Positions 33,086 to 41,833 of a stretch of DNA of 64,000 bases are shown in pieces (within the stretch, counting starts at the first letter, position 1; every line of letters starts with the position of its first letter). The notes under the pieces were generated by a model. It had not been told where the DNA came from. It saw nothing but the letters and a program-made list of their open reading frames with translations, and ran no database searches. Made by a program: the position numbers and the translations under genes. Origin of the DNA: Rugamonas aquatica (GTDB lineage Bacteria; Pseudomonadota; Gammaproteobacteria; Burkholderiales; Burkholderiaceae_D); assembly GCF_009380215.1 (NCBI RefSeq), contig NZ_WHUG01000001.1, positions 434,001 to 498,000 of the forward strand, read 5' to 3'.

Positions 33086-33439
33086 ATGGAACTTCAGCCG
33101 CAGCAATCGGGCCGCACTCTGGTGCTGAGCCCCGCCGGGCGCATCGACCATACCCATGCCGATGCCTTCAAACTCGCGCTGGACCCGCACCTGCGCGACT
33201 GTACCAAGGATGGCGTGGCGCTGGTGATCGATTTCAGCGGCGTCAACTACATCAGCAGCATAGGCTTGCGCGCCTTGATGGTGGCGATCAAGCAGGTCAA
33301 GCCGCAGGGCGGGCGCATGGTGCTGGCGGCCTTGCAGCCGCTGGTGCTGGAGGTGTTCACCATCAGCCGCTTCGATCTGCTGTTTGAAATTTTCCCCGAC
33401 CGCGCTGCGGCGCTGGCGGCCGTCGGCGGCGCCTCATGA
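33086..33439 (+). CDS. STAS-domain anti-sigma-factor antagonist (SpoIIAA/RsbV-like)
   Basis: This 117-residue protein is a single STAS domain: RIDHTHADAFKLALDP, then LVIDFSGVNYISSIGLRALM. The SpoIIAA phosphorylation site D-S-S-G is here S57-S58-I59-G60, so Ser58 is the probable phospho-acceptor. Such proteins bind an anti-sigma kinase when dephosphorylated. Candidate partners are encoded close by: the CHASE2-PP2C phosphatase at 34413 and the HATPase kinase at 37624. The stop overlaps the next ATG by four bases. Confidence 0.9.
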   Translation: MELQPQQSGRTLVLSPAGRIDHTHADAFKLALDPHLRDCTKDGVALVIDFSGVNYISSIGLRALMVAIKQVKPQGGRMVLAALQPLVLEVFTISRFDLLFEIFPDRAAALAAVGGAS

Positions 33440-34404
33440 AGGCGCGCATCTGGGGCGCGCGCGGCTCGCTGCCGGTGGCGCTGAACCACAAGCAGATTCG
33501 CGCCAAGCTGGTGACGGCGCTCGAAGGCGCCATCGGCAGAGAGCTCGATACGCCGGAAAAGGTGGCGTCGTATATCGACAACGATTTAGGCTTCGAAGTG
33601 CACGGCACTTACGGCGGCAATTCCAGCTGCGTGGAAGTGGAGGCCTGGAACCCGGACACGGTGCACGAGCACATCATCCTGGACCTGGGCTCGGGCGTGC
33701 GCGCGCTGGCCGGCGCCAAGCTGGCGCGCTACGGCCCGGCCAAGCCGCAGACCTATCATGTGTTCATGTCCCATCTGCACTGGGACCACATCATGGGCTT
33801 CCCGTTCTTCACGCCGGCCTACATACCTGGCAACCGCATCATCATCTACGGCTGCCACCAGGAGCTGGAGACGGCGTTTCGCCGCCAGCAGGAGCCGATC
33901 AGCTTCCCGGTCGGCTTCCACCAACTGGGCGCGACCATCGAGTTCGTGCAGATGGAACCCGGCGTACCGCTGCAACTGCGCGACGTTACCATCACCGCCA
34001 AGCTGCAGCTGCACGCCGGCGATTCCTACGGCTATCGCCTGGAGCAGGGCTGCAAGGCCATGGTCTACAGCACCGACTCCGAACACAAACTCGATAACGC
34101 CGCCGAACGCGTGGCCTTCGTCGACTTCTTCCGCGACGCCGATCTGGTGATCTTCGACGCCATGTACTCGCTGGCCGATTCGATCTCGGTCAAGGCCGAC
34201 TGGGGCCACTCCAGCAACGTGGTCGGCGTGGAGCTGTGCCAGCTGGCGGGCGTGCACCAGCTTTGCCTGTTCCACCACGAGCCGATCTACGACGACGCGC
34301 AAATCGCCCGCGTGCTGGCCGAGACGAGGCGCTATGCCGAGATCACCGGCGAAGCGCCGCTGGACATCGTCTCCGCCTACGACGGCATGGAAATCGAACT
34401 GTAA
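33436..34404 (+). CDS. Metallo-beta-lactamase-fold hydrolase
   Basis: This 322-residue protein starts KARIWGARGSLP and carries the metal motif HLHWDH (H113, H115, D117, H118), GTYGGNSSCVEVE before it, and D(A)MYS plus the late His in CLFHHEP, characteristic of RNase Z/PhnP-like phosphodiesterases. An insert between residues ~18-55 is predicted helical. The substrate is unknown; a cyclic nucleotide or nucleic-acid phosphodiester is possible. It is coupled to the STAS gene (ATGA overlap) and is followed after eight bases by the CHASE2-PP2C gene, so it is an embedded member of the partner-switching operon. Confidence 0.85.
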   Translation: MKARIWGARGSLPVALNHKQIRAKLVTALEGAIGRELDTPEKVASYIDNDLGFEVHGTYGGNSSCVEVEAWNPDTVHEHIILDLGSGVRALAGAKLARYGPAKPQTYHVFMSHLHWDHIMGFPFFTPAYIPGNRIIIYGCHQELETAFRRQQEPISFPVGFHQLGATIEFVQMEPGVPLQLRDVTITAKLQLHAGDSYGYRLEQGCKAMVYSTDSEHKLDNAAERVAFVDFFRDADLVIFDAMYSLADSISVKADWGHSSNVVGVELCQLAGVHQLCLFHHEPIYDDAQIARVLAETRRYAEITGEAPLDIVSAYDGMEIEL

Positions 34405-34412
34405 GCGCGGCC

Positions 34413-36539
34413 ATGCTGCTTCGCTTGCAAACCCAGGCGCTGGGCGGCGTGCGCGCAGGCCAGGGCAGGCCGCTGGCGCTGGTGCTGGCGTGTTTACTGG
34501 CGCTGGCCCTGGCCATGGGCGGCGATGGTCCGCTGCCGTCGCTGCGCCTGGCGCTGTTCAACGCCTACCAGCTGCATCTGCCGCGCCAGCGCGCATCGGG
34601 ACCGGTGCAGATCATCGCCATCGACGAAGCCTCGCTCAAGGAGTTCGGCCAGTGGCCCTGGCCGCGCACGCGCCTCACCGAGCTGATAGAACACATCAAC
34701 GCCCAGCAGCCGCTGGCCATCGGCCTCGATATCCTGATGCCGGAACCGGACACCACTTCGCCCGAAGCGCTGGCCTCGCGCCTGCCGCCCGGGCCTCTGC
34801 GCGACAGCCTGGCGGCGTTGCCCGCCTACGATGACGTGCTGGCGGCGGCCATGCGGCGCGCGCCCGTGGTGCTGGGCGCGGCCGGCTTTGCGCATCCCGA
34901 ACCCGGCACCAGCGATGCGCTGCGCGTGTGGCCGGTGCATGTGAAGACGCCGCCGTCCGCGGCGCCGGCGTCGCCGCTGCCGGTGATGCGCTTTCCGCAG
35001 GCGATGTCCAGCCTGCCGCTGTTGCAGGCGGCCGCTCACGGGCAGGGCTTGTTGTCGGTGAACCTGGAGAAGGGCATCGTGCGGCGCGCGCCGCTGCTGG
35101 GCGCAGTGGGCGATACGCTGGTGCCGGCGCTGTCGATGGAATTGCTGCGCGTGGCCACCGGCAGCTCCGCGCTGGAGGTTGACGCCGATGCCGACGGCGT
35201 GCGCAGCGTGTCGGTCGGCGACCTGCATGTGCCGACTTCGCCGGACGGCGCGGTGTGGGTCAACTTCTCCGCGCCGGCAATGGACCGCTACGTCTCCGCG
35301 CTGGATGTGATGCGCGGCCGTCTCGACGCGTCGGCGCTGCAGAACAAGATCGTCATCGTCGCCATGACGGGACTGGGCCTGACCGACTACAAGACCAATG
35401 CGCGCGGCGACTTCATGCCCGGCGTGGACACGCATGCGCAGATGATAGAAAGCTTCTTCGACGGCGCCTTCCTGCGCCGGCCGCCGTCGATGCGCTGGGC
35501 CGAGGTGGCGGTGTTCGGCGCCTTCAGCCTGCTGCTGGTCTGGCTGCTGCCCAAGCTGCGCATGCTGGTGGCGGTGCCACTGGGCGGCGCCATCGTGGCG
35601 GGCCTGTTCGGTGGCGGCGCCTTGCTGTTCGCCCGCGCCGGTCTGCTGTTCGATGCGGCCGCCGTGTCCTGCGCCTTTGGCCTGGTGGGATTGAGCCTGT
35701 TGACCAGCATGCTGACGGCGGCCGTTCGCGACCGCAAACAAAGCGAGCGCGCCTTGCAGGTAGCGCGCGTGTCGGCCGCCAAGACGGCCGGTGAACTGGG
35801 CGCCGCGCGCCGCATCCAGATGGCGACCTTGCCGCAGGCCGCGCTGTCCTTCCCCGGCGAGACGCGCTTCGCATTGGAGGCCTTGCTGGAGCCCGCGCGC
35901 GAAGTGGGCGGCGACCTGTATGACTTCTTCATGCTGGACCGCGACCGCGTGTTCTTCATGGTCGGCGACGTATCCGGCAAAGGGCTGCCGGCCAGCCTGT
36001 TCATGGTAGTGGCGAAGGCGCTATCGAAAAGCATTGCGCTGCGCGGTCCCTCGGAAATGGCTGCCATCATGAACGCCGCCAATCGCGAGCTGACGCGCGA
36101 GAATCCCGAGATGTTGTTCGTTACCAGCGTGGCCGGCATACTGGACGCCGTCAGCGGCCAGGTCTTCCTGTGCAACGCCGGCCACGATGCGCCGCGCCGG
36201 CTGATGGTGGACGGTCGCGTCGAACATCTGCAGGCGGCGGACGGCCCGCCGTTGTGCGTGCTGGACGATTTCGAATATCCGGTGCAGCACTACCAGCTGC
36301 GGCCCGGCGAGTGCCTGTGCCTGACCACCGACGGCATCAACGAGGCCATGGATGAAGCGGGGAATTTGTATGGCAACGAGCGGCTAGATCGCCTGCTGGC
36401 GGCGCTGCCCGCAACGGCGGCCGCCACGCCGGCGGCGGTGGTGCAGGCGGTGCGCGATGACGTGCGTCTGCATGTCGGTCAAGCCGAACCTTCGGACGAC
36501 CTGACCTTGCTGGTGCTGCGCTGGGACGGCGTGGCCTGA
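34413..36539 (+). CDS. CHASE2-transmembrane-PP2C (SpoIIE-type) phosphatase
   Basis: This 708-residue protein has one N-terminal membrane segment, an extracytoplasmic CHASE2 sensor (about 35-330; IIAIDEASLKEFGQWPWPR and IGLDILMPEPD are its signature), three or four membrane segments (about 345-415), a short coiled linker and a SpoIIE-type PP2C domain (about 445-705). Metal-binding motifs are present: EVGGDLYDFF, VGDVSGKGLPAS, TDGINEAMDEAG and DDLTLLVL. It would dephosphorylate the STAS protein in response to an external signal. I start at ATG 34413; upstream codons in this frame lie within the preceding gene. Confidence 0.92.
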   Translation: MLLRLQTQALGGVRAGQGRPLALVLACLLALALAMGGDGPLPSLRLALFNAYQLHLPRQRASGPVQIIAIDEASLKEFGQWPWPRTRLTELIEHINAQQPLAIGLDILMPEPDTTSPEALASRLPPGPLRDSLAALPAYDDVLAAAMRRAPVVLGAAGFAHPEPGTSDALRVWPVHVKTPPSAAPASPLPVMRFPQAMSSLPLLQAAAHGQGLLSVNLEKGIVRRAPLLGAVGDTLVPALSMELLRVATGSSALEVDADADGVRSVSVGDLHVPTSPDGAVWVNFSAPAMDRYVSALDVMRGRLDASALQNKIVIVAMTGLGLTDYKTNARGDFMPGVDTHAQMIESFFDGAFLRRPPSMRWAEVAVFGAFSLLLVWLLPKLRMLVAVPLGGAIVAGLFGGGALLFARAGLLFDAAAVSCAFGLVGLSLLTSMLTAAVRDRKQSERALQVARVSAAKTAGELGAARRIQMATLPQAALSFPGETRFALEALLEPAREVGGDLYDFFMLDRDRVFFMVGDVSGKGLPASLFMVVAKALSKSIALRGPSEMAAIMNAANRELTRENPEMLFVTSVAGILDAVSGQVFLCNAGHDAPRRLMVDGRVEHLQAADGPPLCVLDDFEYPVQHYQLRPGECLCLTTDGINEAMDEAGNLYGNERLDRLLAALPATAAATPAAVVQAVRDDVRLHVGQAEPSDDLTLLVLRWDGVA

Positions 36540-37127
36540 TCAGCGTACGCGGATTTCCACGCGGCGGTTGCGCGGTTCGTCGACGCCGTCGGCCGTCGGC
36601 ACCAGCAGCTCACGCTCGCCGCGTCCCTGCACGGCGATGCGCTCCTCCGCGATGCCCACTTCCACCAGCAGGCGCTTGACGGTGGCGGCGCGGCGCAGCG
36701 ACAGCTCGTCGTTGTATTCGCGCTTGGCGACGGTGTCGGTGTGGCCGATGACGATGATCTCCGGCGCGGGGCGCGAGGCCAGCTGCGCCTTGATGTCCAC
36801 CAGCCTGGCCGCCGATTCCGGCACCAGCGTATCGGTATCGGTGACGAAGTAGACGGTGAACACGGCGGCCCGCTGCGGCAGCGCCGACAGCGTGGCGTCG
36901 TATTGTTTGGCGATGGCGGCGCTGTCGCCTGCAGTGGTGGTCGCGCCTTTGCTATCGATGGCGGCGATCTGGTAGGGCTTGTCGAGCACCGTGTCGACAC
37001 CGGCGGTGGTGATGATGAGCGCACTGGCCTTGCCGTCCTGGCTGGGCAGCAGGGTGATTTGCTCGGTCGGCGTGCGCTGCTGCGACACGGCGGCCAGCAG
37101 GCAGACGATCCAGATCAGCATGGTCAT
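36540..37127 (-). CDS. OmpA-domain peptidoglycan-associated protein
   Basis: This 195-residue protein has an N-terminal hydrophobic segment (MTMLIWIVCLLAAVS) serving as signal or anchor and a C-terminal OmpA/MotB domain: VYFVTDTDTLVPESAARL, IGHTDTVAKREYNDELSLRRA, and EPRNRRVEIRV, the classical peptidoglycan-binding pattern. It is transcribed opposite to the phosphatase and ends at the base after that gene. It forms an operon with the FecR gene (3-base gap). CHASE2, FecR and OmpA proteins often occur together in envelope-sensing loci. Confidence 0.88.
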   Translation of the reverse strand: MTMLIWIVCLLAAVSQQRTPTEQITLLPSQDGKASALIITTAGVDTVLDKPYQIAAIDSKGATTTAGDSAAIAKQYDATLSALPQRAAVFTVYFVTDTDTLVPESAARLVDIKAQLASRPAPEIIVIGHTDTVAKREYNDELSLRRAATVKRLLVEVGIAEERIAVQGRGERELLVPTADGVDEPRNRRVEIRVR

Positions 37128-37130
37128 GCT

Positions 37131-37583
37131 TTATTCTCCGTCCTTGACGTCGATGAGGAACTCGGTGCCGCGCACGCCCAGGATGGACGTCGGTGTGCGG
37201 AACTGCACCGCGCCCGGCGACTGCTTGGACAGCTTGCCCGAGATGACGCCCAGCGTGCCGCGCTTGACGGTTGCATTCAGCACGCCTTCATGCGAGGTCG
37301 GATCGAAAGCGTATTTTTCCAGCCACACGTTGCTGTTCGGTCCCACCGCCAGCAGCGTTTCGTCGCGCAGCGTGATGCCCACGCTGCCGTCGGCGCCGGT
37401 GACGACGCGGTCGCTGGCCATCAGCGCGGCGCCTGCCGCCGCCGGCGTCTGTTTGCCCGCTCGCTCTATGGAGGCGGCGCCCTTGGTGGTCTTGACCATG
37501 CCGGCCGGCTGTTCGGCCGCGCCGGCGCCGGCCATGAGGAGGGTCAGGGCCGCTGTGGCAGCGGCGACTTTTAAGTTTCGCAT
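37131..37583 (-). CDS. FecR-domain periplasmic protein
   Basis: This 150-residue protein has a signal peptide (LKVAAATAALTLLMAGAGAA) and one FecR domain: RVVTGADGSVGITLRDETLLAVGP, then LNATVKRGTLGVISGKL and FRTPTSILGVRGTEFLID. Unlike the iron-signalling FecR it has no cytoplasmic anti-sigma part. The family is found beside CHASE2 proteins and may act as a periplasmic ligand or structural partner. I use ATG 37583, placed before the signal peptide, with AGGAGA upstream. It is divergent from the HATPase gene across 40 bp. Confidence 0.86.
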   Translation of the reverse strand: MRNLKVAAATAALTLLMAGAGAAEQPAGMVKTTKGAASIERAGKQTPAAAGAALMASDRVVTGADGSVGITLRDETLLAVGPNSNVWLEKYAFDPTSHEGVLNATVKRGTLGVISGKLSKQSPGAVQFRTPTSILGVRGTEFLIDVKDGE

Positions 37584-37623
37584 GTTGCTTCTCCTGAGAT
37601 GAGCATTCCGATAATATGCTTGA

Positions 37624-38043
37624 ATGGACAGAAAAGAAACCGGTGTTGCGCATCTGCTGCGGTTTCCCGCACGGCTGGATGCGGTGCCCGGCGCGATGTC
37701 GTTTGCGGCGATGGCGCTGCAACAGGCTGGCCTGGGGCCGGGTGTGGTCGCGCGCGCCGAGCTGATACTGGAGGAGCTGCTGCGTAACAGCATCCTGCAC
37801 GGCCATGGCGGCGACAGCGCCCATTCGGTCTGGGTCGGCGTCGAAGGCGCGCTGCTGGTGTACGAGGACGAGGCGCCTGCCTTCGATCCGCTGACCCAGG
37901 GACCGCCGCCGCCCGATCCGGCGCGGCCTATCGAGGATCAGCAAGTGGGCGGCGTCGGCCTGCTACTGATACGGCAGTTGGGCAGCGCGGTGGCGTATCG
38001 CCATTCCGGGGGACGCAACCGCATCGAGATCGCCTTACAATAG
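37624..38043 (+). CDS. HATPase anti-sigma-type serine kinase (RsbW/SpoIIAB-like)
   Basis: This 139-residue protein is a single GHKL ATPase domain: AELILEELLRNSILHG is the N-box with the Mg-ATP-binding Glu/Asn, YEDEAPAFDP is the G1-like motif, and GVGLLLIRQL the G2 segment. Proteins of this kind phosphorylate a STAS partner and sequester a sigma factor or other target. With the STAS gene at 33086 and PP2C phosphatase at 34413 it completes a partner-switching set. No sigma factor gene is nearby, so the final output is unknown. Confidence 0.88.
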   Translation: MDRKETGVAHLLRFPARLDAVPGAMSFAAMALQQAGLGPGVVARAELILEELLRNSILHGHGGDSAHSVWVGVEGALLVYEDEAPAFDPLTQGPPPPDPARPIEDQQVGGVGLLLIRQLGSAVAYRHSGGRNRIEIALQ

Positions 38044-38072
38044 CGGCTGTCACCAACCACCAGGATTCATGC

Positions 38073-38714
38073 ATGAGCGAGTTTTCCAGCGATATCTACA
38101 CCGAACCGTCCGCCATTGACGTCAACACTCTCGACAACCTCGGCCCGCTGGCGCCGATGGCTGGCATCTGGAAGGGTGAGCGCGGCCTCGATATCAAGCC
38201 GAAGGCGGATGGCCCGCGCAAGCAGGCTTACGTCGAGCGTATCGAGCTCTATCCGATCGACCCCGTGACCAACGGCCCGCAGCTGTTCTACGGCCTGCGT
38301 TACCTCATCATCATCAACAAGCCGGGCCAGGCCAAGACTTATCACGAGCAGGTGGGCTACTGGCTGTGGGAGCCGGCCACCAGCACCGTGATCCAGACGC
38401 TGGGTATTCCGCGCGGGCAGATCGCCATGGCATCGGCCGTGGTGGCGCCGGATGCGAAGGAGTTCGAACTGGTGGCGCGGCTGGAGTCCGATACCTACGG
38501 CATCCGTTCCAACCCCTTCCTGGAGTACGGCTTCAAGACCGTCGAGTACCGCATCAAGGTAACGATCAATGACGACGGCACCTGGGGCTACGAGGAAGAC
38601 ACGGTGATGATGATACGCGGCCAGGATGAACCCTTCCACCACGTCGACCGCAATCTGCTGTTCAAGGTCGCCGAGCCGGTGGCCAATCCAATGGCGACCG
38701 GCATCCCGGCGTAA
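38073..38714 (+). CDS. Nitrobindin-like heme-binding beta-barrel protein
   Basis: This 213-residue protein matches the nitrobindin/DUF1794 type of ten-stranded barrel: LAPMAGIWKGERGLD (the GxWxGxG-like start), YHEQVGYWLWEP, and a C-terminal FHHVDRNLLFK with histidines in the region that supplies the heme ligand. It is about 50 residues longer than classic nitrobindin. Members bind ferric heme and can react with NO or peroxynitrite. It starts 29 bp after the HATPase gene and may be co-transcribed. Heme binding is inferred from family. Confidence 0.75.
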   Translation: MSEFSSDIYTEPSAIDVNTLDNLGPLAPMAGIWKGERGLDIKPKADGPRKQAYVERIELYPIDPVTNGPQLFYGLRYLIIINKPGQAKTYHEQVGYWLWEPATSTVIQTLGIPRGQIAMASAVVAPDAKEFELVARLESDTYGIRSNPFLEYGFKTVEYRIKVTINDDGTWGYEEDTVMMIRGQDEPFHHVDRNLLFKVAEPVANPMATGIPA

Positions 38715-38722
38715 TCGGTCGG

Positions 38723-41089
38723 CTAGTCGGCGATGGCGTAACCGTCGCGGCCCTTGCGTTTGGCCGCGTACAGCGCGGTGTCGGCGCGCGCCACCAGTTC
38801 GGCCGGCGTCTCGCCGTCGCGCTGGTGCAGCGCGATGCCGATGCTGGTGGTGATGTGCATCGCCTTGCCGCCCACATTGAACGGCCGGCGCACTGCTTCA
38901 ACGAACTTGGCCGCCAGCCGCGCGGCTTCGTCCGGGCCGTCCACCTGTTCGAGCACGATCACGAATTCGTCGCCCGCCAGCCGCGCCACCGTGTCCGAGG
39001 CGCGCACATTGCCCGCCAGCCGCGAGGCGAATTCCTTCAGCACACAGTCGCCGGCGCCGTGGCCCAGCGTGTCGTTGATGCTCTTGAAGTGGTCGACATC
39101 CAGGTAGGCCAGCGCCAGCGGCCTGCGATTGCGCTTGGCCCGCACCAGCGCCAGTTGCAGGATCTCTTCGAACATCAGTCGGTTGGCGATGCCGGTCAGC
39201 GTATCGATGCGGGCCAACTGCGTCAGGCGCTCCTCGATCTCCTTCATGCGCGTGGTGTCGTGCGTCAGCGAGTAGATGCCGACCACCTGGCCGGCCGCGT
39301 CGATCTCCGGCACGAAGGTGGTTTCCAGCGTATGCAGGCTGCCGTCGATCTGGGCCTTCAATTCGTAGGTGGCGATCTGGCCGTGATAGGCTTGTTCGAG
39401 ATAGGACTCGGCGTGCTCGTAGTGGTCGCGGCCTATGCCGTCGACGAGGTGGCGGCCGATCAGCTTTTCCGGCGCGATGCCGAACCACTGGAAGAAGGTC
39501 GCATTGACGAACTGGAAGCGGCGCTTCTGGTCCAGGTAGGAGATCAGCACCGGCAGGTTATCGGTCAGCAGCTTCAGGCGCTTTTCGCTGGCGGCCTGGC
39601 GCAGCTCGGCGTTCTTGCGCTCCGTGATATCGACCGCCATCAGGTAGACGCCGGCCACGCTGCCGTCGGCGGCGATGTCCGGTATCAGGTCGCCCATCAC
39701 CTGTTGCAGCTGGCCGTCCTTGCGGCCTTCGCGCTCGTAGTGCACGCGGTCGCCGCGCGCCGCCGCCGCGTGGTAGGGCGCGATGGAGGCGACGAATTCC
39801 TCGCCCAGCACCTCCGTCATGGTCCGGCCCAGCATGGACTGCGGATCGAGGCCCAGCATGGTGCGGAAGTATTCGTTGGTGAAGTGGTAGCGGTTGTCGC
39901 GGTCGATGTAGGCCACCAGCGCGGGGATGCTGTCGGCGATCATGCGCAGCCGCTTCTCGCTGGCGGCGATCAGCGATTCGCTGCCGCGTATCGCTTCCTG
40001 CGCCTGTTCGCGCTCCGCCATCAGCTCGTGGAAGGCGCCGCTCAATTCGCCGATCTCGTCGGGGCGCCGCCGTTGCAGCACGCCGATGCTGACATCGCCG
40101 TTGCGGATGTCGTTGATGTTGCGGCGCAGCCGGCCCAGGGGCTTGAGCAGCGTCTGGATCGCCAGCCAGGCCATCAAGCCCGCCAGTGCGGCGAAGGCGC
40201 CGGCCGCCAGCATCGCGTGGCGGCGCATCTCGATCATCGGCGCGAAGGCTTCGTCGACCGGGAAGCGGGCGCCGATGACCCAGTTGGTGGTGGCCAGGTG
40301 CTTGTATGAGTAGATGCCTTCGCTGCCTTCCTTATTGGCCGCTTCGGTCCAGCCTTCAAAGCCGCGCAGCGCCATTTCGGTGGCGCGGTTGTAGCCCGGG
40401 CGCGCGTTGATGTGCTCCAGCAGCCGCTTGGGGTTAGGATGGTGCAGCAGGATGCCTTCGCTGGTCATGATGAACATGTAGCCGGTCTTGCCCGGTTTTT
40501 GCGCCGCGATCTGCGCCAGGAAGTCGGAGTTGGTCAGGTCGATGCTGCCGCCCAGGAGCATCACGGCCTTGCCCTGGGCATTGAGCATCGGATGGAGGAT
40601 CATGATGGCGGGGCGGCCGGACAGCAGGCTTTTGAACGGCGGCGAGACCGCCACGCGGCCTTCCGCCAGCACCTTCCGCAGGTAGGCGCGCGGGCGCTCG
40701 TCCAGCGCCAGCACGGCGGCGCCTGCGCCTTCGGTGTGTATCAGCACGCCGGCCTGGTTGAAGATGTGCAGGTTGAGGAATTCCTTGCGCGCGGCGGGGT
40801 GGCGGGCGACGAAGGCGCTCATGCGCTCGGGGTCGAGGCCCGCATCCGGCGGCATGGCGTCGGCCAGGCTGGCCAGCAGCGCTTTCTTGGCAGTGATCTG
40901 GGCGTCCACCTGGGCGGCTGCCGAGGAGAGCAGGGCATATTGCTGGTCGCCGATCACGCTTTTCATATCGCGTTCGGCCAGCACCAGCGCTACCCATGTG
41001 ACGATGACCGTCGCAGCCAGCACCAGCATGACGACTACCGCCGTCATGCGGAATTTGAGGCTGCGCGGCAGCAGTGCTAAAACGGCCAT
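38723..41089 (-). CDS. dCache-HAMP-PAS-PAS diguanylate cyclase with AGDEF motif
   Basis: This 788-residue membrane protein has a first membrane segment (~15-38), a periplasmic double-Cache sensor (~40-285; GKTGYMFIMTSEGILLHHP), a second segment (~290-312), a HAMP domain, two PAS domains (~385-500 and ~510-630) and a C-terminal GGDEF domain starting RIDTLTGIANRLMFEE. The catalytic signature reads AGDEF at 705-709, not GGDEF. The RxxD inhibitory site (RASD, 696-699) is kept at its normal five-residue spacing. AGDEF enzymes can be active, so a working cyclase is likely but not assured. It ends eight bases from the convergent nitrobindin-like gene. Confidence 0.9.
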   Translation of the reverse strand: MAVLALLPRSLKFRMTAVVVMLVLAATVIVTWVALVLAERDMKSVIGDQQYALLSSAAAQVDAQITAKKALLASLADAMPPDAGLDPERMSAFVARHPAARKEFLNLHIFNQAGVLIHTEGAGAAVLALDERPRAYLRKVLAEGRVAVSPPFKSLLSGRPAIMILHPMLNAQGKAVMLLGGSIDLTNSDFLAQIAAQKPGKTGYMFIMTSEGILLHHPNPKRLLEHINARPGYNRATEMALRGFEGWTEAANKEGSEGIYSYKHLATTNWVIGARFPVDEAFAPMIEMRRHAMLAAGAFAALAGLMAWLAIQTLLKPLGRLRRNINDIRNGDVSIGVLQRRRPDEIGELSGAFHELMAEREQAQEAIRGSESLIAASEKRLRMIADSIPALVAYIDRDNRYHFTNEYFRTMLGLDPQSMLGRTMTEVLGEEFVASIAPYHAAAARGDRVHYEREGRKDGQLQQVMGDLIPDIAADGSVAGVYLMAVDITERKNAELRQAASEKRLKLLTDNLPVLISYLDQKRRFQFVNATFFQWFGIAPEKLIGRHLVDGIGRDHYEHAESYLEQAYHGQIATYELKAQIDGSLHTLETTFVPEIDAAGQVVGIYSLTHDTTRMKEIEERLTQLARIDTLTGIANRLMFEEILQLALVRAKRNRRPLALAYLDVDHFKSINDTLGHGAGDCVLKEFASRLAGNVRASDTVARLAGDEFVIVLEQVDGPDEAARLAAKFVEAVRRPFNVGGKAMHITTSIGIALHQRDGETPAELVARADTALYAAKRKGRDGYAIAD

Positions 41090-41182
41090 TTCGCTCTGTT
41101 CTTGGAATATTGGACGGAGTATTACATACCCGGCCCGCCAAGGCCAGCGGGTACAATGTGCTCTTTACTCGGGACAGTTACT

Positions 41183-41833
41183 ATGCTGCGGGCGATTTTG
41201 TGGGATAACGATGGCGTTCTGGTGGACACGGAGCGCCTGTTTTACGAGGCTAACCGCGAGTTGTTCCGGCCCCTCGGGCTGGAGCTGAGCGAGCAGCACT
41301 TCTTCGACTGGTACCTGGCCGATAACTGCGGCGCGTGGCATCTGCTGGAACCGCAATTGAGCATGGGCGACATGGACGCATGGCGCAGCGAGCGCAATCG
41401 CCGTTATGCGGCCACGCTGGCGTCCGAGCATATCCCCGCAATCGAGGGCGTCGGCGCGGTGCTGGCCAGCCTGTCGCCGCGCCTGCGCATGGGCGTCGTC
41501 ACCAGCTCCAACCGCGACCACTTCGAGATCATCCACCAGCGGCTGGATCTGCTGCCGCACTTCGAATTCGTGCTGACGCATGAATCCTATGCGAATAGCA
41601 AACCGTCGCCGGAACCTTATCTGCTGGGCCTTGAGCGGCTTGGCGTGCCTGCCGCCGATTGCCTGGTGGTGGAAGACTCTCCGCGCGGCCTGCAGGCCGC
41701 AAAGGCGGCCGGCATGCGCTGCATCATCCTGCGCAATGCGCTGACGCGCGGCCATGACTTCCCAGGCGCCTGGCGCGTGGTGGACACCATGCCCGAACTG
41801 CTGGCCGAGATCGAACTGCTGATCGCCGCTTAA
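41183..41833 (+). CDS. HAD-superfamily phosphatase (phosphoglycolate phosphatase/beta-PGM-like)
   Basis: This 216-residue cytoplasmic enzyme has the HAD motifs in order: [11 protein letters not shown] (nucleophile and acid/base Asp), TSSNRD with the phosphate-binding Thr/Ser, the Lys in [10 protein letters not shown], and [12 protein letters not shown] with the Mg-binding acidic pair. The helical cap lies between residues ~15-80. Members of this subfamily dephosphorylate small sugar phosphates or phosphoglycolate. ATG 41183 is chosen so that the first strand begins at once. Its stop overlaps the convergent chemoreceptor gene by four bases. Confidence 0.88.
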   Translation: MLRAILWDNDGVLVDTERLFYEANRELFRPLGLELSEQHFFDWYLADNCGAWHLLEPQLSMGDMDAWRSERNRRYAATLASEHIPAIEGVGAVLASLSPRLRMGVVTSSNRDHFEIIHQRLDLLPHFEFVLTHESYANSKPSPEPYLLGLERLGVPAADCLVVEDSPRGLQAAKAAGMRCIILRNALTRGHDFPGAWRVVDTMPELLAEIELLIAA

